From the NCBI GenBank assembly GCA_030512335.1, contig JAULSU010000003.1:1364001-1428000 (forward strand): 64,000 nucleotides of DNA, given 5' to 3'. Position numbers and translations under genes: made by a program. The stretch comes from Immersiella caudata. Taxonomy: Eukaryota > Ascomycota > Sordariomycetes > Sordariales > Lasiosphaeriaceae. The notes beneath the pieces were generated by a model. It was not told the origin of the DNA and did not search any database. It saw only the letters and a list, made by a program, of their open reading frames with translations. Position 1 is the stretch's first letter. Each line of letters starts with the position of its first letter. Positions 44,492 to 56,842 of the stretch are shown piece by piece.

Positions 44492-45545
44492 CTAGTTAGC
44501 CGTATGCCTGTCAGGCAACTGCGCATAGCCCTCCTCGCCACCAAGATCCTTCTTGAAGTCCGGCCTAGGAAGCTCGAATGCCTCCGTAACCCTCCCATAC
44601 GTGATCCCACCCAACCTGCTCACCGGTCTCAGGACATCAGGGTTAAGCTGATTCAAATCGTCGTTGATCGCATCGTTCCTCGCCCAGAAGCGGGTCCCTT
44701 CGATTACCACCATGGTCCCAGACGTTTTCCCTGGTGTGGCCTTGCTCTCGAACTCGCGGAAGCTATCGAGCCTGCCCTCAATGCTGAAGACGGCCTCTGC
44801 CACGCGTGGTACGCGCGGGACGGTCTCGCAGGTGTATGCGGGGGTGAGGCCACTCACATTCCACTCGGAGACACCGTAGGGAGCATTAATGCTGGTGCTG
44901 TTTGCGGCCTCGATAAAGTCCTCGCCGATTATGTTGATGACACACTCCTTAGTCTCCATCAGGTTCCGCAAGCTGTCCTTCGCGTTGGCACTATCAGCAG
45001 GACCGGTGAAGCCGATTACGAAAAGCGGCGGGTCATGGTTAATCATCTGGAAATAGGAGAATGGTGAAAGGTTGGTGGTGCCGCCTCCTTCTTGACCGGG
45101 AATTGCCGGGCCGCGGGTGGAGAGAAAAGCGATGGGGCGAGGAATAACGGCGGAGATGAGGAGCTTATAGTTGAAGGCAACAGGGCGACCTTTGGCATAA
45201 GGGTCGATGGGAACGTGAGGGGGTCGTCCATGGGGGTCACCTTCGAGCTGGTTGACACCTCGCCCAAAGACCCACGACGGGTCGGGGGTTTGTGTGTACC
45301 GGAACTTGGACCCCGCTAGTGGTAGATGTCAGCGACAACTTCCATTCTAGGACAATATTTGCATGTCTCAGGAGGTCTCCTCCTCAGACCTCCTGAGACA
45401 AGAGGTAAAAGGACTAAACGGGCAACAAATAGCAGGAATCGCACATACTGTCAAATGGCTCCCGTGAGGCTTCTACTTTTTTGAAGTCCGGGTGTAGGCT
45501 ACGCTTGAGCTGGGCTTCAAAGTTGGCCGAACGGTCGGCCGCCAT
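44492..45545 (-). CDS. flavin reductase-like (FMN-binding split-barrel) domain protein
   Basis: Exons 45545-45449 and 45315-44492 give 306 aa. The splice joins REPFD to TGSKFRYTQTPDPSW in frame; the 133-nt intron contains a perfect hairpin. The core is FNYKLLISAVIPRPIAFLSTRG, TTNLSPFSYFQMINHDPPLFVIGF and KDSLRNLMETKECVINIIGEDF. This matches the flavin-reductase-like family (PRPIAxxST, NxAPFSxF, KDTxxNI). Proteins of this family bind FMN and may reduce flavin or support oxygenases. No partner oxygenase is adjacent. Residues from about 115 onward follow the family through WNVSGLTP to RFWARNDAIND. Cytosolic location is likely, as no targeting signal is seen. Confidence 0.9.
45365..45399. other. 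perfect 14-bp hairpin inside an intron
   Basis: GTCTCAGGAGGTCT and AGACCTCCTGAGAC are exact reverse complements around the 7-nt loop CCTCCTC. It lies in the middle of the 133-nt intron of the flavin-reductase-like gene. Confidence 0.95.
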
Positions 45546-47405
45546 CTTGGTGGGGGGGTTGCTAGCGGGCTGCTTGTTGGGCTGTGTGGTTGACTGGTTG
45601 GGGCTATCCGTTTGGGAAAGCTTGGAATAAGCTCTGACTGTTGTGGTGATACTGGAGGGAGGACGTGAGCAGCCCCATGGTGGACAAGACTTATAGGTGG
45701 ACCGTCTTGGATGGAGGCGCGGGTGTGGAAGGCGGGGCGCATGGTGGGAGGGGGCTCGCTTGCCGTCGGGTAACGGAGAGCGGAACAAGAGGCGACGGTT
45801 CGGCATCTCGCGTCTGGGCAGCGATTCGGTTTCCGTTTTTCTAGGTCTAGGAGCGCCGTCAATTGGGGTTCTTCGGCGATTAGGATGCGGGAATCAAGCT
45901 CAACTCCGCGCTGCACGTCTTCGCAGGCAGCCTTTTGTCATCCAAGTTCCGGGGCTAGGCAGGTGCCTTTCGTGACTGCCGACTTGCCAACTGATGATGC
46001 AACAGCACAGAAGTCGCAACCCAGAGCCGCTCCCGCCATGCAAGTAATTCCGCTAGTGGAGGTGTGCCTGACTAATCCCATCCCAAACTCCTGCCGTTCT
46101 TATCAAGATTCCCGGAATACTTGTCCATAGTGGGTGGTCTTGCCCGATCGAGGCCCATAACCCTGGGATCAAAGTCATCCCAGGCAACTCCCAAGTCGAT
46201 ATCACCACATCAATAGACTCCTGCAAGTGCAAGATAACGCCGCATGCTGGGCGACCACATTTTTCTCAAAGAACCAAGGATGATAGTCAAGAAACAGCTC
46301 AAAGTAACCCTCATCGGCCAGGCAACCACCTCCTGCCAGAAGATATCGACCTCACTTCAACCCTAACCCTTTCTAACAGGAGAGTGCTTTCAGGGTTGAG
46401 TCGGGAGCTATAGCTGAGGTATGTCAAAAAGGGGTATCGCCGGAGTTGCAATATGTGAAGAGGACTAGATGCCTCTATGTGCCTAGGGGAATCTGCAGGG
46501 TACTGGAGAGTCAGACTCGTTGAGCGGTGAGATGAAGTGTGTTCCAACCGAGTCGGTGTTGAGAACCAGGCAAACACCAGACATGAAATAAAAAAGGTTG
46601 GCCATTGACAAGGACAACAGTAGCCGTGTGGTGAATGAAAGAGCTCAGTATTTCTCAAATTTGAAGCCGTATAAAGTGATGTTTCTATAGCCTCTATCCT
46701 GAAAGAAAAGCCTCAGCCTGGTACTAGTAAGGATGTGAGGAGGCATCAAGTCTGATTAATGGGCAGCCTGATCTGGAAGGATATTGAGCTTGTTTCTCTC
46801 ACCAAATAGGAATATTTGAAAATCAAAACCAACACACTGCTTGCCTACCGCCACTTATTGGGCAACTCAGCTTGAGTTGATTTCAGTCTTGCACCCTCAA
46901 CCTCAAAACCTCGGAACTATGAGACTCGTTATTGTGTAGAGTCATCATATACTTTTTCACCCACTACTCGGTCTTTTCGTCTCAAAGCGTTTCTTGATTC
47001 GTTTTGCTTAGACATCACGACTCATCTGCTAGTGGCATCACACAAACACCTAATCATCAAAAAACAGAGGCGTATTCCTCAATCGGCGTGACCACTGACC
47101 ACTTCAACCTCGGCAGACCACCCGCCGGATATACTCGACCTGTCCCAGCCCATTGAACAACAACCGAATTTATGCCAATATGAGACCGGCTCGTCTGGAT
47201 GAAGTGCAGATCCCATCACCAATTCCCGGTAACCCTAATTCACAGCCGCGGACGATTGGCCAACTCGCCCACCTGACAGCGGAACACGATTTGCGTACCG
47301 ACCTATAAACCCCTCCCCTCTGAGAGAACCTTTCGCGGGGTCACTTCACTCTCAGTCGCCCTACTCTCAGGCAACAAAGGAGAGAATTAAAGAAAAGGGG
47401 TCAGG
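45546..47405. other. intergenic, partly AT-richer, promoter of the GH16 gene
   Basis: About 1.9 kb with no recognisable gene. 46640-47080 is less GC-rich than its surroundings. Confidence 0.45.
47304..47309 (+). promoter_or_regulatory. possible TATA box of the GH16 gene
   Basis: TATAAA stands 97 nt upstream of the GH16 start codon, followed by a pyrimidine-rich CCCCTCCCCTC leader. Position fits a core promoter, but nothing else confirms it. Confidence 0.4.
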
Positions 47406-48321
47406 ATGAGACCACCAAGCCCATCCCTAGCAGCACTGCTGCTGCTCGCCTCCTCCCTGTCGACCCCTGACTGCTTCCTCGCTTCCGCCAAGCACATCAT
47501 GATCCCTGCCACGAGCTTCGACTCACAAGCCAACTTCGACACGGACTGGAGCTACAACTACCCCTGGGGCACCGACCACAATGGAGCGGCGCGCATGGCT
47601 AGGGGACAGGTATCGCTCTCGGGAGGGACCCTGACCATCACCGCGAAGAAAGTCAGCGGGGAGAGGGCAGCTTCGCACGGTGGCAAGCAGATCCCCATCA
47701 AGTATCTGTCTGGCGCAATACACGCGAAAGAGCACTTCAACGTGTCACGGGGAGGGGGGTATGACTTCTCCGGCGAATTCCGGGCTACTACGGGGCGCGG
47801 AACTTGGCCCGCGTTCTGGGTAACGGGTGTGCCGGGGTGGCCGCCTGAGATTGATATGGCTGAGTGGAAGGGGAGCGGGAAGGTCTCCTTCAACACGTTC
47901 AACACGTCATCGCAGGTGAGGGCGAGGGATGTGAACTACCCGAATCCAGGGGACTTCCACAAGTTTCGGTGTGAGGTGCGGGATAAGAACGGGAAGGACG
48001 TGTCTGTTAAGTTTTTTATGGATGAGCAGTTGATTGAGACGCAGTTTGGAAGGGGGTATGTCGGGGTGCTGATGTATCTGTGAGTGTCGAGATCTCCCTG
48101 CAGTTATGATTCGGGGCAGCGCTGACAGATGATGCGCGGAAAAAGGATCATTAACCTCCAGATGGAAGGTTCCTCGGGTTCCCCGGGACCAAATGAGAGT
48201 AAGTCTCCTGAGTTCTGATGTTGATGGCAATGGGCTTGTGGGTGGTGCTAACGCTTGGCCCTCAGATACATTGTATCAGGCTCGCAAGGTCGAAGTTTGG
48301 AGTTACAACTCAGGCCCATAG
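47406..48321 (+). CDS. secreted glycoside hydrolase family 16
   Basis: Exons 47406-48079, 48146-48198 and 48266-48321 give 260 aa. The introns (66 and 67 nt) have GCTGAC and GCTAAC branch sites. The N-terminus RPPSPSLAALLLLASSLS is a signal peptide. The catalytic ExDxxE motif is E148-I-D150-M-A-E153 (GWPPEIDMAEW), with the nucleophile and acid/base at E148 and E153. The preceding GTWPAFWVTG is also characteristic. The last exons encode IINLQMEGSSGSPGP and a final strand ending VEVWSYNSGP. GH16 members act on beta-1,3(4)-glucans or related polysaccharides. The exact substrate cannot be told. No carbohydrate-binding module or GPI signal is present. Confidence 0.9.
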
Positions 48322-50153
48322 TGTTGGCTTTCGCTGGTGCGGCATATCTCATCAGGCACCTGTATAAATTCTCTGTTCTGGATGGTGAAGAGTCAGTGGT
48401 GACAAACACGGAGGCTGTTTGTGGGCAACAAACGGAGCATTGGAATGTGGAATGACGATGCAGAGTCCTTCGCCGAAACAGGCAGCATTTTTCTCCCTTC
48501 TCCAGCCGGCTCCGTATCATGACATGCGAGGTTGCGGCGCTGCCTAGGCGAGGCGTTGTGGCTTGCCACGTTCATCGTTGACGAATGGATCGCAGAGAGC
48601 GCAAATCTCCTGCAAGGCCGGCAGCTGGCAGTCTCATGTCCAATGACCGCGCTTTGCCGAGATGCTCGCGACGGGCGCTGAGACGCGGAGGAAATTCACC
48701 TCGTGGCAGAGCCGCCATCGCCAGGGTCGGCAAGCACTGTAATTAGGTAACTGTGCGGGGAGGGAGCCGCAAGCCCGTGACGCTGCGGCGTTTTGGCGTG
48801 GTTTTCGTGATATGCCCAGGATCTTAGGGCTGATCGTGGGCAGTGTTGGACCACAAATCGTGATCTAATCGCTGCTGGGCTTTGAGCTACTCAGGGGATG
48901 GCGGTTGTTCAGCCCAACTTCGACCCGCTTCTAGAGTTCTGGCAGGATTCCGGGCCTGGACTCGTGGGAACCCTGCGGCCTCAATGGGGCTCAAATGGCA
49001 AGCGGTTAGGCGTTCTCGGTAGGCCTAGAGCAAGGGCCGCTCGAGGGATGATGGCTCTTGTGCACGTCAACGCCGGTTGCATATGCTGGAGGTGGTGTTC
49101 GGGGCTCTTTTTGGGACGACAGCGAGAGGTGCATCTCGGCTCTTTCCTGGCAGAGAGGAGAACCCATCAGCGCGCGCTGCTTCCAAGTTTTGGGCCTCAG
49201 ACTTTCAGCTCCCTCAGAAAACGGAAGGAAGGATCGGGGATCTCTGGTTGAGGCTGGGCACCCAATGAGGTGGATGGGTTTAAACGCTTGTGCCCCGCAT
49301 CGACTGCTTGGCAGTTAATTATGGACGGGGCGAAGCAGCTGGACGACTGGGCATCGCCAGCCGCCTCAATGCCGCCAGTTCAGGTGAGGTTGCTTGTTGA
49401 TTTCCTGTCTGCCCTCCCTTTCCGTCAATTTGTCGTGCTCCAAACAGAATCCAAATATCGTCATTTTTTTTTGTGTCATGAGTTTTTGTTGTGTCAGGAT
49501 CCGGAAAGCGCCGCATAAATGTACTCTCCACAACTGCACGAAAACTGAGACATTTGCTGTCCAATCCCACTCCCAGAGCCAAGGTACAGGAACTTTGAAG
49601 CCATCCGGCCTGCTGTCCACCACGAGAGATACGGCAGACTGCAGCAAAAAAAGTGCCATCGGCTCTCTGCTTTGCGGAGGCTGGGCAGCCAGCGCCACTC
49701 GACCGACTCGTAACGGTGCATGAAGACGGTCAGGAGGGTGTAGATTGCGGGCGTCGACAGCCGGTGTGGGAAGAGACGCGGGACTTGCGGGCGCTCTCCT
49801 CTTCTGGTCAAGCAAGAAACTTGGAACTTGGTGCTTGGTTTGGGGGCTGAACCGCAGGGCCGTCCCTCCAGCCCAACACCGTCTCGTCGCCTCCTGTTGG
49901 CCCGCCCTCCTGGAAGCTTGGTGGTCGTTTTCGACGTGCGAAAAGCCCCTGTGCGGCGCTCAGTCTCGTCCCGCTTGCTCCATCGCCTTCACCTCCTCCC
50001 CTTACTGTGCCAGAAGCAAGTTCGAAGTCCTCCTTACCACATCCTGGCGATCCAGCGAATGCAGCACTCCTTCACACTGCCGATGCCTTCGTAACCCACT
50101 GCGGATTGGCGAGAGACGCCCTTTCGGCTCTCATACCGCTGCGTGGTGGCGCG
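48322..50153. other. intergenic, no gene recognised
   Basis: About 1.8 kb. Open frames of up to about 230 codons near 49745 overlap the start of the downstream gene in other frames and have no domains. Confidence 0.45.
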
Positions 50154-52314
50154 ATGGCGGAAACGACGAATGGGGCCGGTGCGATTGCGACGCTACGGCG
50201 GGACGGCAGGCTTTTTCACGACGTCGTTTTCGCTCTTCTTGTCGTCCCGGGTCTGCTCAACAGGGGATTCGCGACAGCAGCAGCAGCAGCATCGTGCGGA
50301 GCCCAGTTTCGCTACCCGACGCCTGGGCTTCAGTTCTACCGCCTCGATACTATCAATGCCACATACCAGTCAAGCCTTTCCCAACCAACGCTGTCGTTGC
50401 TGTGTGGCGACGATCGAGCACCGCCATCTGAGAGTTAGTGACACCCGAGTTTCCTTTGCCCGCTCCCAGCATCCCCTCGCCAAGCGCTCTGGGGCGCTCT
50501 TACCCAGGCGATGCAAGCCCCTCCATTCCCCGTCCCTTCCAGTGCTTTCTTTTCTCTTGCGAAACCGACCTGCACCGACCGTCGCGCGTGCAAAAACCTG
50601 CTCTTTTCGCCGCTCAGCTCGCAGGCTGTTGGTGCGCGCGGTTTTTGCTGACTGATGATTGTTAACGTTCGCCTCCCGCACAACAGAATTCCGACTGCAT
50701 ACCGCAACCCAGGCCTCGAGTGCGCTCGTCCCACTAAACTTCTCATCGCCAGATCCCTGCTGGTTCCGTTTGGAGCCCCAGACAGGAGAGTGTGGAGACG
50801 ATAGCCCAAGTTTTGCCTTGCTGTCAGGCGAGCGCCCCGGCAATTTGCGAACAACGATCGGCCTGCTCTCCTCAACCGCAGCGATTGCGCCGACGACGGC
50901 GGCGATTGCAACCACGCCCGAATTCTTAGCTTCGGCGCCAATCACGACAGCGGCGCCTCCGCTCAAGCAAGCCGCTAACACGCAAACCGGCACCGTGGCT
51001 GCCTCAGAACCTCCTGGGGGTCAAGACCTCAGCCCCGGCGCGAAGGCCGGCATAGGCATCGCGATCACTGTCGTTATCGCCGCGGGTGCGATGGCTGCAT
51101 TCATGTACTTCCGGAGGCGGAAGAAGGGGCAGGACTCCGATCTGGGCCGCGCCATTCGCGGAAGGAAGCCCGAGAAGTCAATGGGCCGCAACGGCGCCTC
51201 GTCGGTGAACTCGGGTCGGTCCGATGAGCCGCTCAACCCGATCGTCGACGGTTACCCCGGTTCCATGGGCTACGACGATGCGCGATCGATGCACTCGCTC
51301 CACTCGATAGACACGCATAACACGCACAACACCTACCAAACCCCATCTGCGGGCTACTCACCAAATATCTCCTCACATAATGGCGGATACTGGACAGAAA
51401 GAGACGAACTGCAGGCTGCGCGGGGGTTTTGGACTGACCGGGATGAACTGACGGCCGCCCGTCTCAAATCACAACCCATCCCAATAGTTACTTCGTACGG
51501 ACCCAACCCGGTGACGCCGACGCTTACCCCACGCGCAAGCTCGCGCGCCGACCTGAACGCCCGCGCCGCATCAATCTCGATTGACAGTCGCGAGGGAATT
51601 CCTCCGATGCCAGCAGTCCCGTTCATGCCGGATTATACCGACTACACCATGCCACCTCTCCCAAAGCCGAGGACCTCGGTGTCACCCCCTCGAAAGCCTG
51701 CCGCACCGATCATTGTCTCGTACGGCCCGAACCGTGTTACGCCCACACCCGCTGTGACCACCCCCACGGTACCACCAGACGAGACGATCTTTCAGCGAAG
51801 CAAGGATCCCAAGCCCGTAACTCTTCACGACCGACAGTTTTCATGGGAGGACTCTCCCATCGAGCCGATGGCACCATCCGCAATGGGACCACTCCCCCCT
51901 TATGCCTCGAGCGCTGAATACATCGCCATGGAAAAAGGCGCCATCCGCAAGCTCGAGACGCCTCAGGCTCAGGCTGAACTGCCACCGACTAAGGACGGTT
52001 ACTACCACGGATATACGTCTGATATAGTCGAGTACTCGGAGCTCCCGGGCGCTGCGCGGCACAACGAGCCGCAGCTACCGTACCACCCACACCCATATAA
52101 GCGGCACCCGGAGGCTGGACCATCGAGCGGAGCCGGAGCTGCTGGCTCAAGCGGGAGCAGTGGACTTGGTCTGAGGGAGATTGACGAGCAGAAGTTCCTT
52201 CTACTGCCGGAAATCTCAAGCCTTCGCGCGCAAAAGAAGAAACAACAACGAAGGGATTCAGAAGAAGACGAAAACGACGAAGAGTACGACCTCGGCCAAC
52301 CCCGACGAAGGTGA
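50154..52314 (+). CDS. single-pass membrane protein with Ser/Thr/Ala-rich ectodomain and long cytoplasmic tail
   Basis: Exons 50154-50433 and 50687-52314 give 635 aa if ATG 50154 is the start. The 253-nt intron has donor GTTAGT and acceptor ACAG, and the join keeps phase. Residues about 22-38 are hydrophobic (HDVVFALLVVPGLL) and may be a signal sequence. The ectodomain has FRYPTPGLQFYRLDTINATYQSS and PDPCWFRLEPQTGECGD, then an Ala/Thr-rich stalk. The transmembrane helix is about 215-237 (AGIGIAITVVIAAGAMAAFMYF), followed by RRRKK as cytosolic stop. The tail contains repeated VTSYGPNPVTPT / VSYGPNRVTPT motifs and an acidic end (EEDENDEEYD). The architecture resembles fungal mucin-like surface sensors, but I assign no family. 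Confidence 0.75.
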
Positions 52315-53274
52315 CCTTGATAAAGTTCGAGTTGCCTTTCGAGGGGTGGGGAAGGGAACTCAAATTAATATTCTTTGCGGCTTGGATTAGCGCAAAGGGA
52401 AGGGGCGGAAGTTAGAAATGCCGCATTCTGGGGTGGCGCGTATACCATTGGCAAGGCGTCTGGAGTCTGTCCTTAACTTTCCCTCTTGAAATGTTTGTTT
52501 TTATCCAGCAAGGAAGCTGGGGGGTCTGTTCTGCATCAAGCGTCTTGGGGGGCAGGAATATTGGCATATCTCGTTTGATGCGAGACTCGATCGAGAACGG
52601 GGTGGTAGTTTGGATATACCGAGGACGATGGCGATAATCATTATTTACGCTTTGCTGGTTGTCTACATCAAGTGGAAGGGAGAGGAGGGAGGGTTCGTGA
52701 GCGTCTGAGGCTGCGAAAAAGACCTGACGTCACAGTGACGGCCGAGCTGGTTTTTGGCATAAAACCAGCAGAGAGGAATGTGTTGTGTTTATGTTGAAGA
52801 TACCTACTATCAATCATAAAGATGTAAACTAACTTCAGATGAAGATCGTGCTGGCTTGACTGTATGGCTGGTTCGGCTTGGCTCACTCCTCAACTCTCAC
52901 GTTTGATGTGATGCATCCAACACATGCATGATCTATTGTGGTCGTCCTGACTTGATGAGTACCCAAGACAAAAAGGAGCGTGGAAAAAAAAGAAGAGGGA
53001 GCCGCGGGCAAGACTCTTAGGGTCCCCGAATGGTGATAGGTACGCCTTCACAGCATTGTTAAGTGACCCCACGATACATCCTCACCCAACCCTCAACCCC
53101 GCCCCTCGCCCCACTTCCACCACCCGCTCCCGCTAAATCATCCACCGAGAGACCCCTCACCGCCCGGCAGAAAAAGTTCCCGAAAGCTTCGTTCCCTTTT
53201 TTTTTTTTGCTTGCTGCTTTGCTTCCACTCAAGATACGCCACCACCAATCCAACAAACCAAAGAAGCCGCGACG
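52315..53274. other. intergenic, no gene recognised
   Basis: 3' region of the membrane protein and promoter of DRS1. A 12-T run (53197-53208) lies in the DRS1 leader. Confidence 0.45.
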
Positions 53275-55651
53275 ATGGCGCCAATCAAGCGTAAGACTAT
53301 CGACGACGACTTCGTCTTTACCATCCCAGACGACGCCGATATCCCATCGGAAGCCGAGGAGGAGATCGCCGAGTCCGCACCGCCAAAGAAGAAGGCTAAG
53401 ACGTCAAAGAAGAAGAATAAAGGGGCTGCTGTGGATGAGGAAGAGGAAGAGAAGGATGTTGAGAATGGAGTTTGGGGAGAGAGCGCCAAGGATGACGGGG
53501 CGATGGACCCGGGCTTTGAGTTTGCGGTACAGGAGATGAATGAGATCGATGTGGGCGAGTTTGAGGGGTGGGGGTTTGAAGGGGCGAAGGGTGCGAAGGG
53601 GGCGGAGAAGGGGGGGGTGGATATTGATGAGATTATTAGGAGGAGGAGGGAGAAGAAGGCGGGGAAGGGAGGGAAGAAGGAGGAGGCGGTTGTTGAAGAA
53701 GAGGGGGGTGATGAGGAAGAGGAGGACGGGATGGATGTGGATTTTGATGATGATGAGGATGAGGTTTTGGCGGATGATGCTTTTGGCATGGGGGCTGGGG
53801 AGGAAGATGAGAGCGAAGGAGAGGTAGGGGAGGAAGACGAGGACGAGGAGGGTGAGGATGAGGATGCTGCCTCGGATGACGATTCAGTGGCTACGCCGGT
53901 CCAGCATCCTGAAGACGAGGAGTCTGAATCAGAGGAGGAGGACGAGGAAGAGGAGGCGAGAAGGAAAGAATTCTTCGCCCCGGAGCCCCAAAAGTCTGAG
54001 AAAACTGGCGGAATGTCCTCGTTCCAGGACTTGTCACTCTCGCGCCCTATCCTCAGGGGTCTGGCAGCAGTTGGGTTCACCAAGCCAACACCAATTCAGG
54101 CCAAAGCAATACCGATCTCCCTCGAGGGCAAGGACGTCGTGGGTGGCGCCGTTACTGGATCCGGGAAAACGGGTGCTTTCATCGTCCCTATCCTTGAGCG
54201 TCTTCTCTACCGAAACAAGCGCGTCCCAACCACAAGAGTCATCATCCTCACGCCTACCCGCGAGTTGGCAATCCAATGTCACGCTGTCGCTACCAAACTG
54301 GCGCAGTTCACCGATATCAAGTTCTGTCTTGCCGTTGGTGGTCTCAGCTTGAAGGTTCAGGAGGCGGAGCTGCGTCTGAGGCCCGATGTGGTCATCGCCA
54401 CCCCTGGTAGATTTATCGACCACATGCGAAACTCGGCAAGCTTTGCAGTCGACACCGTTGAGATTCTCGTTCTCGACGAAGCCGACAGAATGCTGGAAGA
54501 CGGTTTCGCTGACGAGCTGAATGAGATTCTCACAACTCTGCCCAAATCCCGCCAGACCATGCTTTTCTCCGCCACCATGACATCTACCGTCGACAAGCTC
54601 ATCCGCGTGGGCCTCACAAAACCCGTCAGAATCCAAGTTGACTCAAAGAAGAAGACGGTGACGACGCTGGTGCAAGAGTTTGTTCGTCTGCGTCCAGGTC
54701 GCGAGGAGAAGCGCATGGGATACCTTTTGCACATCTGCAAAACCATGTACCACGAGCGGGTCATCATTTTCTTCAGACAGAAGAAGATCGCGCATAGAGC
54801 GCGTATCATCTTTGGTCTATTTGGGTTGTCGGCTGCGGAGCTTCATGGCAGTCTGAACCAGGCTCAGGTACGTGGGATCCTATCTACTCGTCGTCAATCG
54901 GATAACTAACACTTCCCAGCGCATTGCCAGTGTCGAAGCTTTTAGGGACGGCAAAGTGAACTACCTCCTGGCCACGGATGTCGCCTCTCGTGGTCTCGAT
55001 ATCAAGGGCATCGATACGGTAATCAACTACGAGGCTCCTCAGTCCCTCGAGATCTACGTCCATCGTGTCGGTCGTACTGCTCGTGCCGGCCGTACAGGTG
55101 TTTCCATCACCTTAGCTGCCGAGCCCGATCGCAAGGTTGTCAAGGCGGCGGTCAAGCAAGGAAAAGCACAGGGCGCCAAGATCGTCAGTCGAGTTATCGA
55201 GGCGGCTGATGTTGACAAGCTACAAGATGAGATTGACGAGTTGGACGATGAAATCGATGCCATTCTGCAAGAAGAGAAGGAGGAAAAGCAGCTCCAAAAT
55301 GTTGAGATGCAAGTCAAGAAGGGCGAGAACCTCATCAAATACGAGGATGAGATCAACTCACGACCAAGAAGAACTTGGTTCGAGAGCCAGGCCGATAAGA
55401 AGGCGGCCAAGGAGGCCAGCCGAGCCGAGCTCAACGGCGTCAGGGACAAGCTGAAGAAGAAACACGACAACGGCAAGTTGAGCAATAAGGATAGGAAACT
55501 CTTGGACGCAAAGGCTGAGCGGTCCGAGGGCCGGATGTGGAAGAAGGGACGCGCTGAGCGTGACGGCAAAGGGGCTGTCCTGAACTTGAAAAAGGCCAAG
55601 GACGCGAAGGGGTCGAAGAAAGGGGTCAAGGGCAAGGGGCCGAAAAAATAG
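53275..55651 (+). CDS. DRS1: DEAD-box RNA helicase Drs1 (ribosome biogenesis)
   Basis: Exons 53275-54867 and 54920-55651 give 774 aa; the 52-nt intron has an ACTAAC branch site. The N-terminal 245 residues are highly acidic with basic patches ([14 protein letters not shown]), as in Drs1/DDX27. Helicase motifs follow in order: Q motif ([14 protein letters not shown]), Walker A TGSGKT (about residue 293), [16 protein letters not shown] (VLDEADRM, about 399), SAT (about 431), and RGLDI and [11 protein letters not shown] in exon 2. The C-terminal extension [21 protein letters not shown] and a Lys-rich nucleolar-type end are also family traits. Drs1 acts in the nucleolus in 60S pre-rRNA processing. 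The acidic region at 53520-53850 uses G-rich codons unlike its flanks. Confidence 0.96.
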
Positions 55652-56842
55652 GTTTACAACTGTCATGGTATCCTGGAGGGCTCAGATGTTAATCTATGTC
55701 TGACTTGATGCCCGAAAAGCCATCTGTATTGCAGTGGAAGCACCAAATAATACCTAGAAAGAAGGCCGTAAAGCGTGACTCGACTTCCTTTGCTCGATCA
55801 GTGGTGAGCTCGCTCAAATTCACGTCCAAGACATTCTCACGTAGACTAGACAACTCAACAACCCAAGCACAGGGCCAGCAATGCAGTCGAAGAATGAGAT
55901 GCGGATGCAAGAGAGAATGAGAGTCAGAGAGAGTAGTGGTCAGAGGATCGCCTCAGGGACCCCCTGAGCGTAAGGTAAAGATCTAACAGACTGCAGAGCT
56001 AGACAACCCAATCCCGGTTCAAAAAGCATAATTCCGCATCCATTCCCATCCAAACAAACTCACCCGTTTTTTTACCTTATGCTTCCCCAGAATTCATCAC
56101 CTTCATCATCACAGACTCGTGGGTGGAGTGGGTCTTCCAATGACCACTGCACGCGTTCCATCGCAGCAAGGCCAGGTGACGTAATTGGGCTTTGCGGCAA
56201 TCGCAGCACCTGAGATCTCCAGCGACCACGAGCCTCGGATCCCCGCGCTCCAACCTGCGCAAGCATCAAAACCATGTCTTACTCACACACCTCTTGCCGT
56301 CGCGTGCGTTGATTATTAGCCATCGTATGATGCTGTAGAGGGCACTGGCCCCCCGAAAAAGTTTCAAGAAAAAAACAAGGCGACGCTCAATCAGCTGGAT
56401 GCAGCCTCGGGAATACCGCCCGCACCCCCCCCTTCCCACGCGCTGACAGCACGAGGGTGACTACGATACCCATCCGCCCGAAGCATTACAAGGCTGCTGC
56501 GCACGTGTTACTTGCGCCAGGCTCCCCGACGTTATTTCTTTCCCCATTATTTATTGAGAGCCACCCGCCAAACTGGCTCCCTTCGGGCGTCGTCCCCGCC
56601 ATCGCTCCAGTCTCCTGCGCTACCTCTTCCCCGCGTCCGTCCGCGAACGCGTAAACGAGTTCCGATCGGTGACGGTACCACTGTGCAAACAGCGCTCGCA
56701 GGGGCGGATATATCGGTTTTTGGTTGAGCTCACGGCGAAGAAGAAGCGTGGGTTGCAGACGAAAAGACTGGAGGAGGGGGGGTTGAGACAAAAGGAGGGA
56801 CTACAAGGGAGGGATATTGCGGAGAGGAGGTATAAGGATACG
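55652..56842. other. intergenic, leader of APP1
   Basis: No gene recognised. The APP1 frame is open upstream to about 56669 but has no ATG before 56843, so that part is probably leader. Confidence 0.45.

Noticed and set aside
53229..54083. Minus-strand Ser-rich frame of 284 codons
   Set aside because: It is the antisense shadow of the acidic GA-rich region of DRS1.
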